Origin: Carnobacterium iners
GTDB taxonomy: Bacteria > Bacillota > Bacilli > Lactobacillales > Carnobacteriaceae
Direction: 5' to 3'
NCBI RefSeq assembly: GCF_900177385.1
Contig: NZ_FXBJ01000002.1
Span: 62,001-126,000 of the forward strand
DNA: 64,000 bases
The notes below the pieces were generated by a model that was not told where the DNA came from, did not search any database, and worked only from the letters and a program-made list of their open reading frames with translations. Below are positions 28,322 through 36,641 of the stretch, one piece after another. Each line of letters starts with the position of its first letter. Position 1 is the stretch's first letter. Both the position numbers and the translations under genes were made by a program.

Positions 28322-28385
28322 TTTATCCGCTCCGTTTCTTTTATCTTATTTCGTTCATTATACCTTTTTTGAGAAGTTAAACCAA

Positions 28386-28420
28386 CACAAAAAGTGGCTG
28401 AGAACAAGCTCAACCACTTT
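28386..28420 (-). terminator. hairpin between manN and manO
   Basis: On the minus strand AAAGTGGTTGAGCTTG and its partner TCTCAGCCACTTT form a stem, with TTTGTG following. It may partly end the PTS transcript and lower manO expression. Confidence 0.7.
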
Positions 28421-28473
28421 AGTGTTTGCAGACTTTTTAGTCTACGGATTTTCATCGGTTTATCTTTTTAAGA

Positions 28474-29385
28474 TTATAGAAGTCCGATTAAGTGTCCACC
28501 AATACCAACTACGAATAAACCAAGAATGATAATGATTGGGCTAACTTTTTTGTTTAATAACCACATACACAAGAATGTTAATCCTAATGCTGCTAATCCT
28601 GGGATTAACTGGTCTAAGTTATTTTGTAATGTTGTTACTTTTGTAGAAGAAAGAGCTAAACCTGAATTGACTTGTTCAATTGCTTGACGCATGCCTTCTG
28701 CTCCTGCTGGAAGTTGATCCCATTCAATATAGGCACCTTTATCTAATTGAACTTCAGAAACAACTGGTTTAAAGCTAACCGTTACCCACCGCTGTACTAG
28801 CGAGGCTAAGACAAACATACCAAGGATAGACGCTCCTTTAGTAATATCTTGTAATACTCCGCCTGAAAGATCATCGGTAATTTTAGAACCTGCTTTATAG
28901 CCAAGTTCTTGTGTGTACCACATGAATCCCCAACGAATAGCATTCCAAGCTACGAAGAAAATAATTGGTCCAAGAATACTTCCACCTAATGCTAATGATG
29001 CTCCTAGAGCACCTAACATTGGACGTACAGTAAACCAGAATACTGGATCGCCGACACCAGCCAACGGTCCCATCATTCCTACTTTTACTCCTTGTATTGC
29101 TACATCATCAACTGGCATACCATTTGCACGTTCTTCTTCTAGCGCTAAAGTAACACCAATAATTGGTGAAGCAACATAGGGATGAGTATTAAAGAACTCT
29201 AAGTGACGTTTAAGTGCTGCTGCACGATCTTCTTGTGTTGTATATAATTTTTTAATTGCGGGAATCATTGAGAAAGCCCAACCACCATTTTGCATACGTT
29301 CGTAATTCCAAGAACCTTGGATAAATGTAGAGCGCCACGCAACGGCTAAACGATCTCTTTTAGTTAATATAATTTTTTCTACCAT
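28474..29385 (-). CDS. manN: mannose-family PTS component IID
   Basis: This 303-residue membrane component of the mannose PTS has the IID motif run. Its marks are QGSWNYERMQNGGWAFSMIP, GMMGPLAGVGDPVFWFT and LGASLALGGSILGPI. Hydrophobic helices follow towards the C-terminus. With IIC it forms the sugar channel, which in this family is also a receptor for several class IIa bacteriocins and a phage entry site. It lies 21 bp after manM, with GGAGGAG before the ATG. Confidence 0.95.
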   Translation of the reverse strand: MVEKIILTKRDRLAVAWRSTFIQGSWNYERMQNGGWAFSMIPAIKKLYTTQEDRAAALKRHLEFFNTHPYVASPIIGVTLALEEERANGMPVDDVAIQGVKVGMMGPLAGVGDPVFWFTVRPMLGALGASLALGGSILGPIIFFVAWNAIRWGFMWYTQELGYKAGSKITDDLSGGVLQDITKGASILGMFVLASLVQRWVTVSFKPVVSEVQLDKGAYIEWDQLPAGAEGMRQAIEQVNSGLALSSTKVTTLQNNLDQLIPGLAALGLTFLCMWLLNKKVSPIIIILGLFVVGIGGHLIGLL

Positions 29386-29406
29386 GTCTCTTCTCCTCCT
29401 TTAGGA

Positions 29407-30204
29407 TCAATAATCGTTTAAGATGTCGCCAAGTGGATCGCCTGAGTTGCCTCCACCGTTTGATGAGCCGCCCATTTTAGAAAGGTTCAAGTAAATAAGA
29501 GCTAGTGCGACACCAATTCCTCCAATTGCGATAAGAGTTAATTGAGAAATTGCTGCTATTACGAAACCAAGAACAAAGAATGGCCATACTTCTTTTGTTG
29601 CCATCATGTTGATAACTAGTGCATAACCAACTGCAACAACCATTCCGCCACCAATTGCCATACCTTCTGTTAACCATAAAGGCATTGACTCTAAGAAGTT
29701 TTGAACTGATTCTGCTGGGATAAATAAAAGTGCTGCTGCTGGAATAGCAATACGAACACCTTGCATACATACTGCGCCAATGTGTAACCATTCAATTTTT
29801 CTGAAATTTCCTGTTTCAGCTGCTGTATCCATTAAATGTACGATAGGTACTGCTAATGTACGAACAACCATTGTTAAGAAAAGACCTGCAACGGCCAATG
29901 GAATTGCAACTGCGATTGCTGCTGGAATACCGGCAACGCCTTGTCCACCTAATACTAAAATAATTGCTGATGCAACAGATGCTAATGCAGCATCTGGTGC
30001 TACGGCTGCTCCAATGTTCGCCCAACCAAGTGCGATCATTTGAAGACTTCCGCCAAGAATGATACCGGCTGTTAGATTTCCTGTAACTAAACCGATTAAT
30101 GTACATGCGACTAACGGTTGGTGAAATTGGAATTCATCTAAGATTCCTTCCATACCAGCTAGAAATGCAACAAATATTACTAAAATAATGGATATAATAG
30201 ACAT
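29407..30204 (-). CDS. manM: mannose-family PTS component IIC
   Basis: The 265-residue integral membrane protein has eight or so hydrophobic segments. LGGSLQMIALGWANIGAAVAPD is the strong mannose IIC signature. The extracellular region before it is the known contact of class IIa bacteriocins in related species. A Gly/Ser/Asn-rich C-terminus (GGSSNGGGNSGD) stays soluble. It is the second gene of manLMN. Confidence 0.95.
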   Translation of the reverse strand: MSIISIILVIFVAFLAGMEGILDEFQFHQPLVACTLIGLVTGNLTAGIILGGSLQMIALGWANIGAAVAPDAALASVASAIILVLGGQGVAGIPAAIAVAIPLAVAGLFLTMVVRTLAVPIVHLMDTAAETGNFRKIEWLHIGAVCMQGVRIAIPAAALLFIPAESVQNFLESMPLWLTEGMAIGGGMVVAVGYALVINMMATKEVWPFFVLGFVIAAISQLTLIAIGGIGVALALIYLNLSKMGGSSNGGGNSGDPLGDILNDY

Positions 30205-30237
30205 AATAGGCCTCCTATTTAATTTAATTTTGTTCTG

Positions 30238-31233
30238 TTATTTAGCTCGTGCTAACTCATTTTTAGCTTTTTTAAGGATGTCGTCCATATTAGAACCTGA
30301 ATCATTTGGTACTTTACGTACATCAAATTTAACGCCTTTTTGTTTCAATTTAGTGAAAGCTTCTACGTCTTCTTTGCTCATAGAAAGAACATTGTTGACA
30401 ACAACTTTTCCAACTGAGTGGGCCATTGAACCAACGTTGATCTCTTTAAAGTCTACTCCACCATCAATTGCTCTAAGAACATCTGTCGGATTTTCAAATA
30501 AGATTAAGGCTTTTGTTGTACCAAATCGAGGATCTTTAGAAATCTCAATCATTTTGCTAATTGTAATAACATTTGCTTTAACACCTGGAGGAGCTGCTTG
30601 CTCAATTAACTTTTTACGAAGTTCGTCTTTGGAAACGATATCGGAAACAACGATAATACGGTTTGGTTGAGTAGATTTTGTCCATGCTGTAGCAACTTGT
30701 CCATGCAATAAACGAGAATCCACACGTACTAATACGTATTTGATTTGTCCATCACCAACAACTGTATTTGGAGCAAGGTGTCCTTTAGGTAAACCATCTT
30801 CTGCAACTTTAACACCCGCTGCTTCTGCTGGTTCTAATTCTTCAGGTCTAATTCTAATGCCATCCTTAGCTGTTTCAAGAATGTGTGTTGCAATTTCATG
30901 AGCAGACGTCATGGATAAACGAGAAGCGTATGCCTCAATTACCATTGGTAAATTCAACCCAGAAACGATTGCCCATTTCTCTTTATGGTCTTCGAACAAT
31001 GTGTTCGCTTGATTAAATGGAGTACCACCCCATAAGTCGACTAAGAATAAAACTTCATCTTGGTCATCAAAAGAAGCAACAGCTTTTTGCATTTTTGCTT
31101 TTACATCTTCTGGTCCTTCACTTGGCATTAACGTAATAGCCTTGACGTTTTCTTGTTCTCCAAAAATCATCGCTCCAGATTGTAAGATGCCTTCTGCGAA
31201 CTCGCCATGGCTTGCTAGTATAATTCCTACCAT
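30238..31233 (-). CDS. manL: mannose-family PTS component IIAB
   Basis: The 331-residue cytoplasmic phosphotransferase has two domains. The IIA domain (about 1-135) includes GIILASHGEFAEG with the phospho-accepting histidine and VLFLVDLWGGTPFNQA. The IIB domain (about 165-331) includes VRVDSRLLHGQVATAW with the second phosphohistidine. It receives phosphate from HPr and passes it to incoming glucose or mannose. It is first in the operon, read from a -24/-12 promoter. Confidence 0.96.
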   Translation of the reverse strand: MVGIILASHGEFAEGILQSGAMIFGEQENVKAITLMPSEGPEDVKAKMQKAVASFDDQDEVLFLVDLWGGTPFNQANTLFEDHKEKWAIVSGLNLPMVIEAYASRLSMTSAHEIATHILETAKDGIRIRPEELEPAEAAGVKVAEDGLPKGHLAPNTVVGDGQIKYVLVRVDSRLLHGQVATAWTKSTQPNRIIVVSDIVSKDELRKKLIEQAAPPGVKANVITISKMIEISKDPRFGTTKALILFENPTDVLRAIDGGVDFKEINVGSMAHSVGKVVVNNVLSMSKEDVEAFTKLKQKGVKFDVRKVPNDSGSNMDDILKKAKNELARAK

Positions 31234-31439
31234 ATTTCTACCTCCTAAATAATGTATTTTCCTTTTACTGATTTAGATGCAATCAACAAAATTAAGTGGC
31301 CTCTTTTTCGTTTTTTGAATCTACTTTTTAATAAGTTCCTCACTTCTAACAAAGCACCTACTTTAAACCATAAAGGCTAAGATAAGCAATCACGTTAGAT
31401 CGTTTAGTTCTTATCTGTTTCATCAGTCACTTATTATAA

Positions 31440-31456
31440 TGCAAGTTCTGTGCCAA
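31440..31456 (-). promoter_or_regulatory. sigma-54 (-24/-12) promoter of manLMN
   Basis: On the minus strand the sequence TTGGCACAGAACTTGCAT matches the RpoN consensus TGGCAC-N5-TTGC exactly, with GG (-24) at 31454-31453 and GC (-12) at 31442-31441. Transcription would start near 31429, leaving a leader of about 195 nt before manL. In Listeria, Enterococcus and related genera this operon is driven by sigma-54 together with a LevR-type activator, ManR; no ManR gene is in this window. Confidence 0.85.
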
Positions 31457-31511
31457 CTTTAGTGTATTGCAATCAGATTGCTTTAAAACCAACAGTTAGA
31501 CATCATTAGAC

Positions 31512-31551
31512 AAACAAAACCGATACACTAATTAGTGTATCGGTTTTGTTT
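31512..31551. repeat. 40-bp perfect palindrome upstream of the mannose operon
   Basis: Arms AAACAAAACCGATACACTAA and its exact complement meet without a loop. It lies 56-95 bp upstream of the -24/-12 promoter and also 138 bp beyond the stop of the dnd-like gene. It could be the activator's upstream binding site or a terminator hairpin for that gene; the position suits both. Confidence 0.75.
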
Positions 31552-31688
31552 GTTTATTATTCTTCGATACTGTAGTGTATCATGTGTATGAATTAAGATT
31601 TAATCGATTGCTTTACTATAATATACTTTTTTGAAATAAAATTCCTAAAAGATAATCCTTACTAATTCTCTTATTGAGTATTTCTCAA

Positions 31689-32135
31689 TTAAAAAGGAAG
31701 TTCTGTAATATTTTCATATACATATTTCAGTATGTCTATTTCGTACTTTGTATAACTACCTTGGAGTATTCCATCTTGGTATCTATCTTTGAAAACATCT
31801 TCAATTAGAATGTCCATTCCACCGTTAGAATACTTTTGATATTCTCTGACTACTGAATTAATAGCTTCTGTTCCAGTGAGTTCAGACAGAGGCTTAAGTC
31901 CATTTGCAATTGCATATAAAACAGATTTTTGTGTATCGTCAAAATAAGTTACTCTTAATTCTTTTCTTCCTACAATAAAATCATTGCTTTTTCTTTTAGA
32001 ATGGAAACCTATCAAAACACATAGATAGAATATTTCAGAAATAGTCATATCCGTTTTTTCTGATAATTTTGTGTAGACATCTTCATATCGTACATCTGCT
32101 TTGATTGTTCTTTTCCCTTCGCTTAAAAAATCCAT
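31689..32135 (-). CDS. small phosphorothioation-associated protein (Dnd-associated type)
   Basis: The intact protein has 148 residues. Its N-terminal half (TMTISEIFYL-like region, CVLIGFHSKRKSNDFIVGRKE) resembles small proteins encoded beside Dnd DNA phosphorothioation genes. The family call is by eye and tentative (DndE or dnd-associated protein 4). The start ATG follows GAGAGGG and lies 2 bp after the stop of a decayed DndD-like gene, so it was once co-translated with it. Without modification genes in this window it is probably an orphan, and its persistence is unexplained. Confidence 0.45.
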   Translation of the reverse strand: MDFLSEGKRTIKADVRYEDVYTKLSEKTDMTISEIFYLCVLIGFHSKRKSNDFIVGRKELRVTYFDDTQKSVLYAIANGLKPLSELTGTEAINSVVREYQKYSNGGMDILIEDVFKDRYQDGILQGSYTKYEIDILKYVYENITELPF

Positions 32136-32137
32136 AG

Positions 32138-32414
32138 TTACCCTCTCACTTTCAACTCCATTATATTGCTTTTTTCCTCAATTCTTGTTCTTCCTTCTTC
32201 ATTAACCAACTCGTAAACTTTACCAACTCTACCATAATGATCGAATGCATTTTGTTCTATTTTTGTTAATTCTGTATCCGTTAATAATAATATCCAATGA
32301 TTTGTCATTTCAGGAATTTGCTGAATTAAATTATCTCTATTTTCACCACTAATACGACCAAAAGGGAGTATCCATTGTAGCGCTATCTTTTATAAGATTA
32401 GTCTGTCTAAAGAG
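32138..32414 (-). pseudogene. decayed 3' end of a DndD-like ABC ATPase gene
   Basis: On the minus strand, reading DSATMDTPF then shifting one base within a run of four A's (32361-32364) continues as GRISGENRDNLIQQIPEM and LLLTDTELTKIEQNAFDHYG. The MDTPFGRIS...R.N pattern is the Walker B/C-terminal signature of DndD, the SMC-like ATPase of DNA phosphorothioation. Upstream of about 32414 homology stops and stop codons appear, so the first four-fifths of the gene is gone. The stop codon TAA is at 32138-32140. Confidence 0.6.
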
Positions 32415-33043
32415 CTATAAATTCCAGTTGAAAGGATAGTGATTTATAAAAAAAAATAAAAAGTACAAATTATTTAAGATAGATTATTTCTCTAAAAAAC
32501 TATTATACGATTCTTTCAAAAACAAGAGAATTTGCTATTTTTTATTTTTGGGAATCGTCTTAGATAAAGAGAATAAACTAATGGTGCCATTTCAAAATAT
32601 AAATCAATAAAAAAAAGAAGAAAGAGAAAAATCATAGCATTTAAGCTTTATTCTTCTGTTCTTTTTATTTAGATGCTCATAAGAATGTTCGAATTTGTAA
32701 GGATAATACAAATAATATTTATGTAATTAATAAACTCTTATCTGCTACTCTCTAGTATTTCCCATAATGAGAATAAAGCAGTTATAAGTTTGTAGGCGTA
32801 TTTATTTAAAATATAAAATCCGTAAATTTCAAGTTTAAGTTAGCCACCCATTATTTTTCAGCTATGTTATCTTTGTTTAGAAAGAAAACTCAATTTTAGA
32901 GGTATACTTTCTTCTCATGCTTTTATTTACGATTGAAGAATATGTTTACCCTGTATTTTTTTGACTATTTTTGTTAATTTTGATTATTAGTTACATCACC
33001 TCTATAAAAATAATTCTGTATAAAGGCGAATTAAATTAACTAG
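32415..33043. other. 630-bp AT-rich stretch without a gene
   Basis: No reading frame over this stretch shows recognisable protein sequence on either strand. It separates the DndD relic from the DUF1541 lipoprotein gene and probably marks the deletion that removed the rest of the phosphorothioation operon. Confidence 0.5.
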
Positions 33044-33096
33044 CAAAAAAAGAATACAGCTCTTTTTTTTGAAAGAGAGCTGTATTCTTTTGCGAG
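33044..33096 (-). terminator. terminator after the DUF1541 gene
   Basis: On the minus strand AAAGAATACAGCTCT and AGAGCTGTATTCTTT form a long stem, with TTTTTTTGC following. It is strong and may act in both directions. Confidence 0.8.
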
Positions 33097-33153
33097 TTAA
33101 AGCTGTCCCTATATTTTATCCTGATATAAAATTTCTAGTTATAAATACTGATC

Positions 33154-33774
33154 TTATTCTTTTGATAGTTCGTCTTCTGTAAACCATTTATGGTTCGTAA
33201 CGGTTTCTCCACCGCTTGTTGGCTCATAGTCTATCATATACACCGTAGTATCTTCAAAGGAATCAATGGTGGCTGATGCACCCTCCATTCCTGCCATGTG
33301 TTTTGCTTCTACTATAATCTCTGTTCCTGGTTCCAAAGGTTTTTCTTGATCTTTAGTTCCAGCAATTTCTTCTTGAATAACCCATTTGTGGTTCTCTACT
33401 AACTCATCACCATTTGTAGGTTGAAACGTTAATTCATAGGCAGTAGTATCAAAAGCTCCTACTATTGTTGCAGTTGCACCTTTCATTCCTGGCATATGAT
33501 CTGTTAGCAAAGTAACCTGGTCGCCTATTTCATATTCTGAATTTTCTGCTTCTTGTAATCCTACTGGAATTTCACTTAAATCGTCATGCTGCATACCTTC
33601 CATGCTTTCAGTTTTACTTTCGGTTTGAGAGTTACTACTCTCCATAGTTGGCATACTTGATTGTGTACCTCCATCAACAGCTTCTTCATTTTCATTGTCT
33701 TGGGATGAACAAGCAGTTAGTACTGTTAAAATAGTTAAAGTTAATACTCCTTGGATAACTTTATTATTCTTCAT
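33154..33774 (-). CDS. YdhK family lipoprotein (DUF1541, two repeats)
   Basis: The 206-residue protein has a signal sequence with lipobox VLTACS, a Ser/Met/Glu-rich linker and two DUF1541 repeats. The repeats are GDQVTLLTDHMPGMKGATAT with ENHKWV and GTEIIVEAKHMAGMEGASAT with TNHKWF. His, Met and acid residues in each repeat (DHMPGM, KHMAGM) suit metal binding, and the family often lies with copper or heavy-metal resistance genes. It stands alone here, next to a resolvase, which points to an accessory cargo gene. Confidence 0.88.
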   Translation of the reverse strand: MKNNKVIQGVLTLTILTVLTACSSQDNENEEAVDGGTQSSMPTMESSNSQTESKTESMEGMQHDDLSEIPVGLQEAENSEYEIGDQVTLLTDHMPGMKGATATIVGAFDTTAYELTFQPTNGDELVENHKWVIQEEIAGTKDQEKPLEPGTEIIVEAKHMAGMEGASATIDSFEDTTVYMIDYEPTSGGETVTNHKWFTEDELSKE

Positions 33775-33940
33775 AATTTATCTTCCTTTCTTTTATGAAC
33801 ATTCTCAAACTTAACTTATAGTTTAATTTTTCCATATAAAAATGTCAATTTAATAGTCTTAATCAGAACTAGACTCTGGACGTTCTGTCACCTTCATAGA
33901 AAAATTGAAATAAAAGATCCGTATTTAGGATTATAATTAA

Positions 33941-34078
33941 TTATTTCCAAAAACAAGTGTTTTTGGTAATATGTTTTTCTAAAGACCAATTTATTAGAAA
34001 ACATTATAAAGTCAACTTTCTTAATATTACCAAAAACAATATCCATAATTATTACCAAATACCATTACATATAAGAGA
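33941..34078. promoter_or_regulatory. possible resolvase binding (res) region
   Basis: The 140 bp before the resolvase gene hold several inverted repeats. CCAAAAACAAGTGTTTTTGG (33947-33966) is one. TGTTTTTCTAA faces TTAGAAAACA over a 17-bp centre, and TACCAAAAACA-type half-sites follow. Serine resolvases of the Tn3 type bind such paired sites next to their own gene. The assignment rests on position and repeats only. Confidence 0.45.
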
Positions 34079-34169
34079 TAAATGGTAAAATTAAATTAAG
34101 TTGTTCTAAAAATCAGAGAATGACTTTATTTACATACATAATAAAAAAATATCTTAAAGAGGTGAAATC

Positions 34170-34781
34170 ATGCGAATTGCCTATGCCAGAGTATCGACGG
34201 ACAAACAAGAACTTTATCGTCAATTGGACGCTTTAAAAAAAGTTGGTTATGATAAGCTGATTCAAGAAAAATTTACAGGTACTCAAAAAAAACGTGCTGG
34301 ATTAGATAGCTTATTTAATACCGTCAGACCAGGAGATATAATTATTATCGAATCGATTAGTCGATTGGGTAGAAAGACATTAGATATTCTTTCTACAGTT
34401 GAAGAATTAAAAGAGCAAGGAGTAGAAATCATTTCATTAAAAGAAAATTTAGATACCTCTACACCTACTGGTCAGGCTATGTTTCAGATGATGGCTGTAA
34501 TTGCTCAACTGGAACGCGATCTGACAGTACAACGTGTAAATGAAGGCTTAACGTCAGCTAAAGCGCGCGGTGTGAAGCTTGGTAGACCGAAAATGGGTAA
34601 ACAAAAAGTAAAAGATGCTTTAAGACTATATGATTCAGGCCAATATTCTGTTAAAGATATTATCAGAATAACTGGTATCTCTCAAGGATCGTTATACCGA
34701 AAGCTAAAAGAGAGAGAATCAAAAATGCTTTTATTTGATATAAAAAACAAACTAAAAAAAGATGAAGATCAGAGCTCTTGA
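34170..34781 (+). CDS. serine recombinase (resolvase/invertase type)
   Basis: This 203-residue recombinase has the catalytic serine in ARVSTDKQ (Ser9) and IIIESISRLGRKTLDIL, with active-site arginines. A long E helix and the C-terminal Hin-type HTH (YSVKDIIRITGISQGSLYRK) follow. The size and layout fit Tn3-family and plasmid resolvases that act on res sites, not the large phage integrases. GAGGTG precedes the ATG. It flanks the restriction-modification cassette on the left, and a decayed resolvase flanks it on the right. Confidence 0.93.
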   Translation: MRIAYARVSTDKQELYRQLDALKKVGYDKLIQEKFTGTQKKRAGLDSLFNTVRPGDIIIIESISRLGRKTLDILSTVEELKEQGVEIISLKENLDTSTPTGQAMFQMMAVIAQLERDLTVQRVNEGLTSAKARGVKLGRPKMGKQKVKDALRLYDSGQYSVKDIIRITGISQGSLYRKLKERESKMLLFDIKNKLKKDEDQSS

Positions 34782-35165
34782 GCTACTATCCTTCAGTTTT
34801 TTTAGTTTGAACTATTTGTATTTATCTTAACTAGAATAAATACAAAAAAACCAAATTCTTTACTTTTTCTAATACTATCTTTTTTTGCTTGTTTTCCTGT
34901 TTGAAGAAGTATCTCTTAAAACGAGTTAATAAAATTATCTATATTAAAATAAAACGACTCATTAATATAGAATTCATTATATATTTATTTGAGGTTTTTT
35001 TAGTACGAATTATAATTTATAAAAAATACGCATAAACTAAAGTCGTTTTAAATTTTATTGTATTTGATTATCTAGAATGTTATCATAATAGATGTATTTC
35101 GTGTTTTTTTACTCATAAAAGAATGATAAGCATCAGATAAATGAATAATACAAAGAGGTGTTATA
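34782..35165. other. 384-bp control region of the restriction-modification cassette
   Basis: A stem TTTGTATTTAT / ATAAATACAAA lies at about 34816-34845. A 10-bp inverted repeat, TAAAACGACT at 34950-34959 and AGTCGTTTTA at 35041-35050, lies 80 bp apart just before the promoter. The HTH-bearing methyltransferase downstream might use these as operators. No gene is seen. Confidence 0.4.
35058..35086 (+). promoter_or_regulatory. promoter of the restriction-modification operon
   Basis: TTGTAT (35058-35063) and TATCAT (35081-35086) are 17 bp apart, about 80 bp before the methyltransferase start. It is a moderate sigma-A promoter. Confidence 0.45.
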
Positions 35166-36641
35166 GTGGTATACGAATCAACTGATGAAGTTTCTAAAAA
35201 ATGGGGCATCTCCCCACGTAGGATTGCTACCTTATGTCAAAATAACAGAATCAATGGGGCTAGAAAAATTGGGAAAACATGGTTGATTCCTAATTATATC
35301 GAAAAACCACTAGATGGAAGGAAATCAAAAAACAATATGAACTTACATGATTTATACAAAAAAATGGAAGAAGGATATAATGTTATTTATCCTAGTCAAG
35401 ATGGTGCTACTTACACAAGTCCACTAAATTATTCAGATGATTTATCTAAAACCAGACAAAGATGGTATAGATATAAAGAAGGATATTCTATTGAATTAGT
35501 TAAAAAGATTATAAGTGACTACTGTGAAGGTGATAATTTACAAATATTAGATCCTTTTTTAGGAAGTGGATCAACAATAATTGGAGCTAATTCTATTGGA
35601 CACAGAGGGATTGGATTTGAAGTAAATCCTTTTTCTAATTTTTTATCTGAGTGTAAACTTAAAAATTATACTATTGAAGAAGCGGAACTCTTTAATAGTA
35701 CTTATAAAGAAATAATTGAAGAATCGAAAGACAGTTCATTAGATTATTCTTTACCTGATTTATCGATTTCAAATAAGGTTTTCGATATAGAAGTAGAGCC
35801 TTTTTTTATGAAAATCAATTTTTTAATTAAGGAAAGAAATATTCCCCAAAATGTTAAGAACCTTCTTAAATTAGGCTGGTTATCTGCTCTTGAAATAGTT
35901 TCATTATATAGAAAAGCTGGGAATGGCTTAAAAAAAAGAAAATCACCTAAATCAACAGTAACAACAATTCTTGAAACGGAAGTAGTTTTGAGAAAGAACT
36001 ATGAAGATATTTATTCTGATATAGTAAATAATACAGAATTGAAGTTTGATGCAAAAATAATCAATGATTCCAGCTTAAATATGTCATCATATATAAATGA
36101 TAACAGCATTGATGCCATTATTTTTTCACCTCCCTATGCTAATTGTTTTGATTATACAGAAATTTATAAGTTAGAATTATGGTTTGGAGATTTTGTCAAA
36201 GCATATTCTGATTTGAAAGTTTTGAGATCTAGCTCTTTACACTCGCATCTTAATGGGATATCTCAATTAACAACAAATGCCATCATCGAAAAAAACGACC
36301 CTCTTTTTCTCCTTTTAGAGGAATTGAAAGGTCGAGAATTATGGGATAAGAAAATACCTGTAATGTTGGCTCTTTACTTTTTTGAGATGAAAGAAATTAT
36401 AAAAAAAAGTTATGATGCTTTAAAGACAAATGGAGTATGTGCGATTGTTGTGGGTAACTCTGCATATGGTGGAGTGATTTTCCCAACTGATTTACTTCTC
36501 GCTAAATATGCTGAAAACATTGGATTTAAAGTTGATAGAATTGAAGTAGATAGATATATTATTACGAGCTCTCAACAGTATGAGAAAACGAAGAAATCAA
36601 AACAATATTTAAGGGAGAGTATCTTATGTCTAGTGAAATAA
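35166..36641 (+). CDS. DNA methyltransferase with N-terminal HTH domain (cassette M1)
   Basis: The 491-residue protein starts at GTG 35166 behind AGAGGTG. Residues 1-50 form an excisionase-type HTH (EVSKKWGISPRRIATLCQNN). The methyltransferase follows: motif I ILDPFLGSGSTIIGAN (about 122-137, SAM binding) and motif IV IIFSPPYANCFDY (about 318-330, catalytic SPPY). The SPPY form is that of N4-cytosine or N6-adenine enzymes. Its C-terminus overlaps the second methyltransferase by 16 bp. The HTH fusion suggests self-regulation of the cassette. Very AT-rich. Confidence 0.88.
   Translation: MVYESTDEVSKKWGISPRRIATLCQNNRINGARKIGKTWLIPNYIEKPLDGRKSKNNMNLHDLYKKMEEGYNVIYPSQDGATYTSPLNYSDDLSKTRQRWYRYKEGYSIELVKKIISDYCEGDNLQILDPFLGSGSTIIGANSIGHRGIGFEVNPFSNFLSECKLKNYTIEEAELFNSTYKEIIEESKDSSLDYSLPDLSISNKVFDIEVEPFFMKINFLIKERNIPQNVKNLLKLGWLSALEIVSLYRKAGNGLKKRKSPKSTVTTILETEVVLRKNYEDIYSDIVNNTELKFDAKIINDSSLNMSSYINDNSIDAIIFSPPYANCFDYTEIYKLELWFGDFVKAYSDLKVLRSSSLHSHLNGISQLTTNAIIEKNDPLFLLLEELKGRELWDKKIPVMLALYFFEMKEIIKKSYDALKTNGVCAIVVGNSAYGGVIFPTDLLLAKYAENIGFKVDRIEVDRYIITSSQQYEKTKKSKQYLRESILCLVK

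Noticed and set aside
29477-30106. Ser/Arg/Cys-rich minus-strand frames of 96-104 residues
   Set aside because: They are same-strand frame shadows of manM, with unnatural composition.
30188-30670. 160-residue plus-strand frame
   Set aside because: It is antisense to manL and shows no family resemblance or ribosome site.
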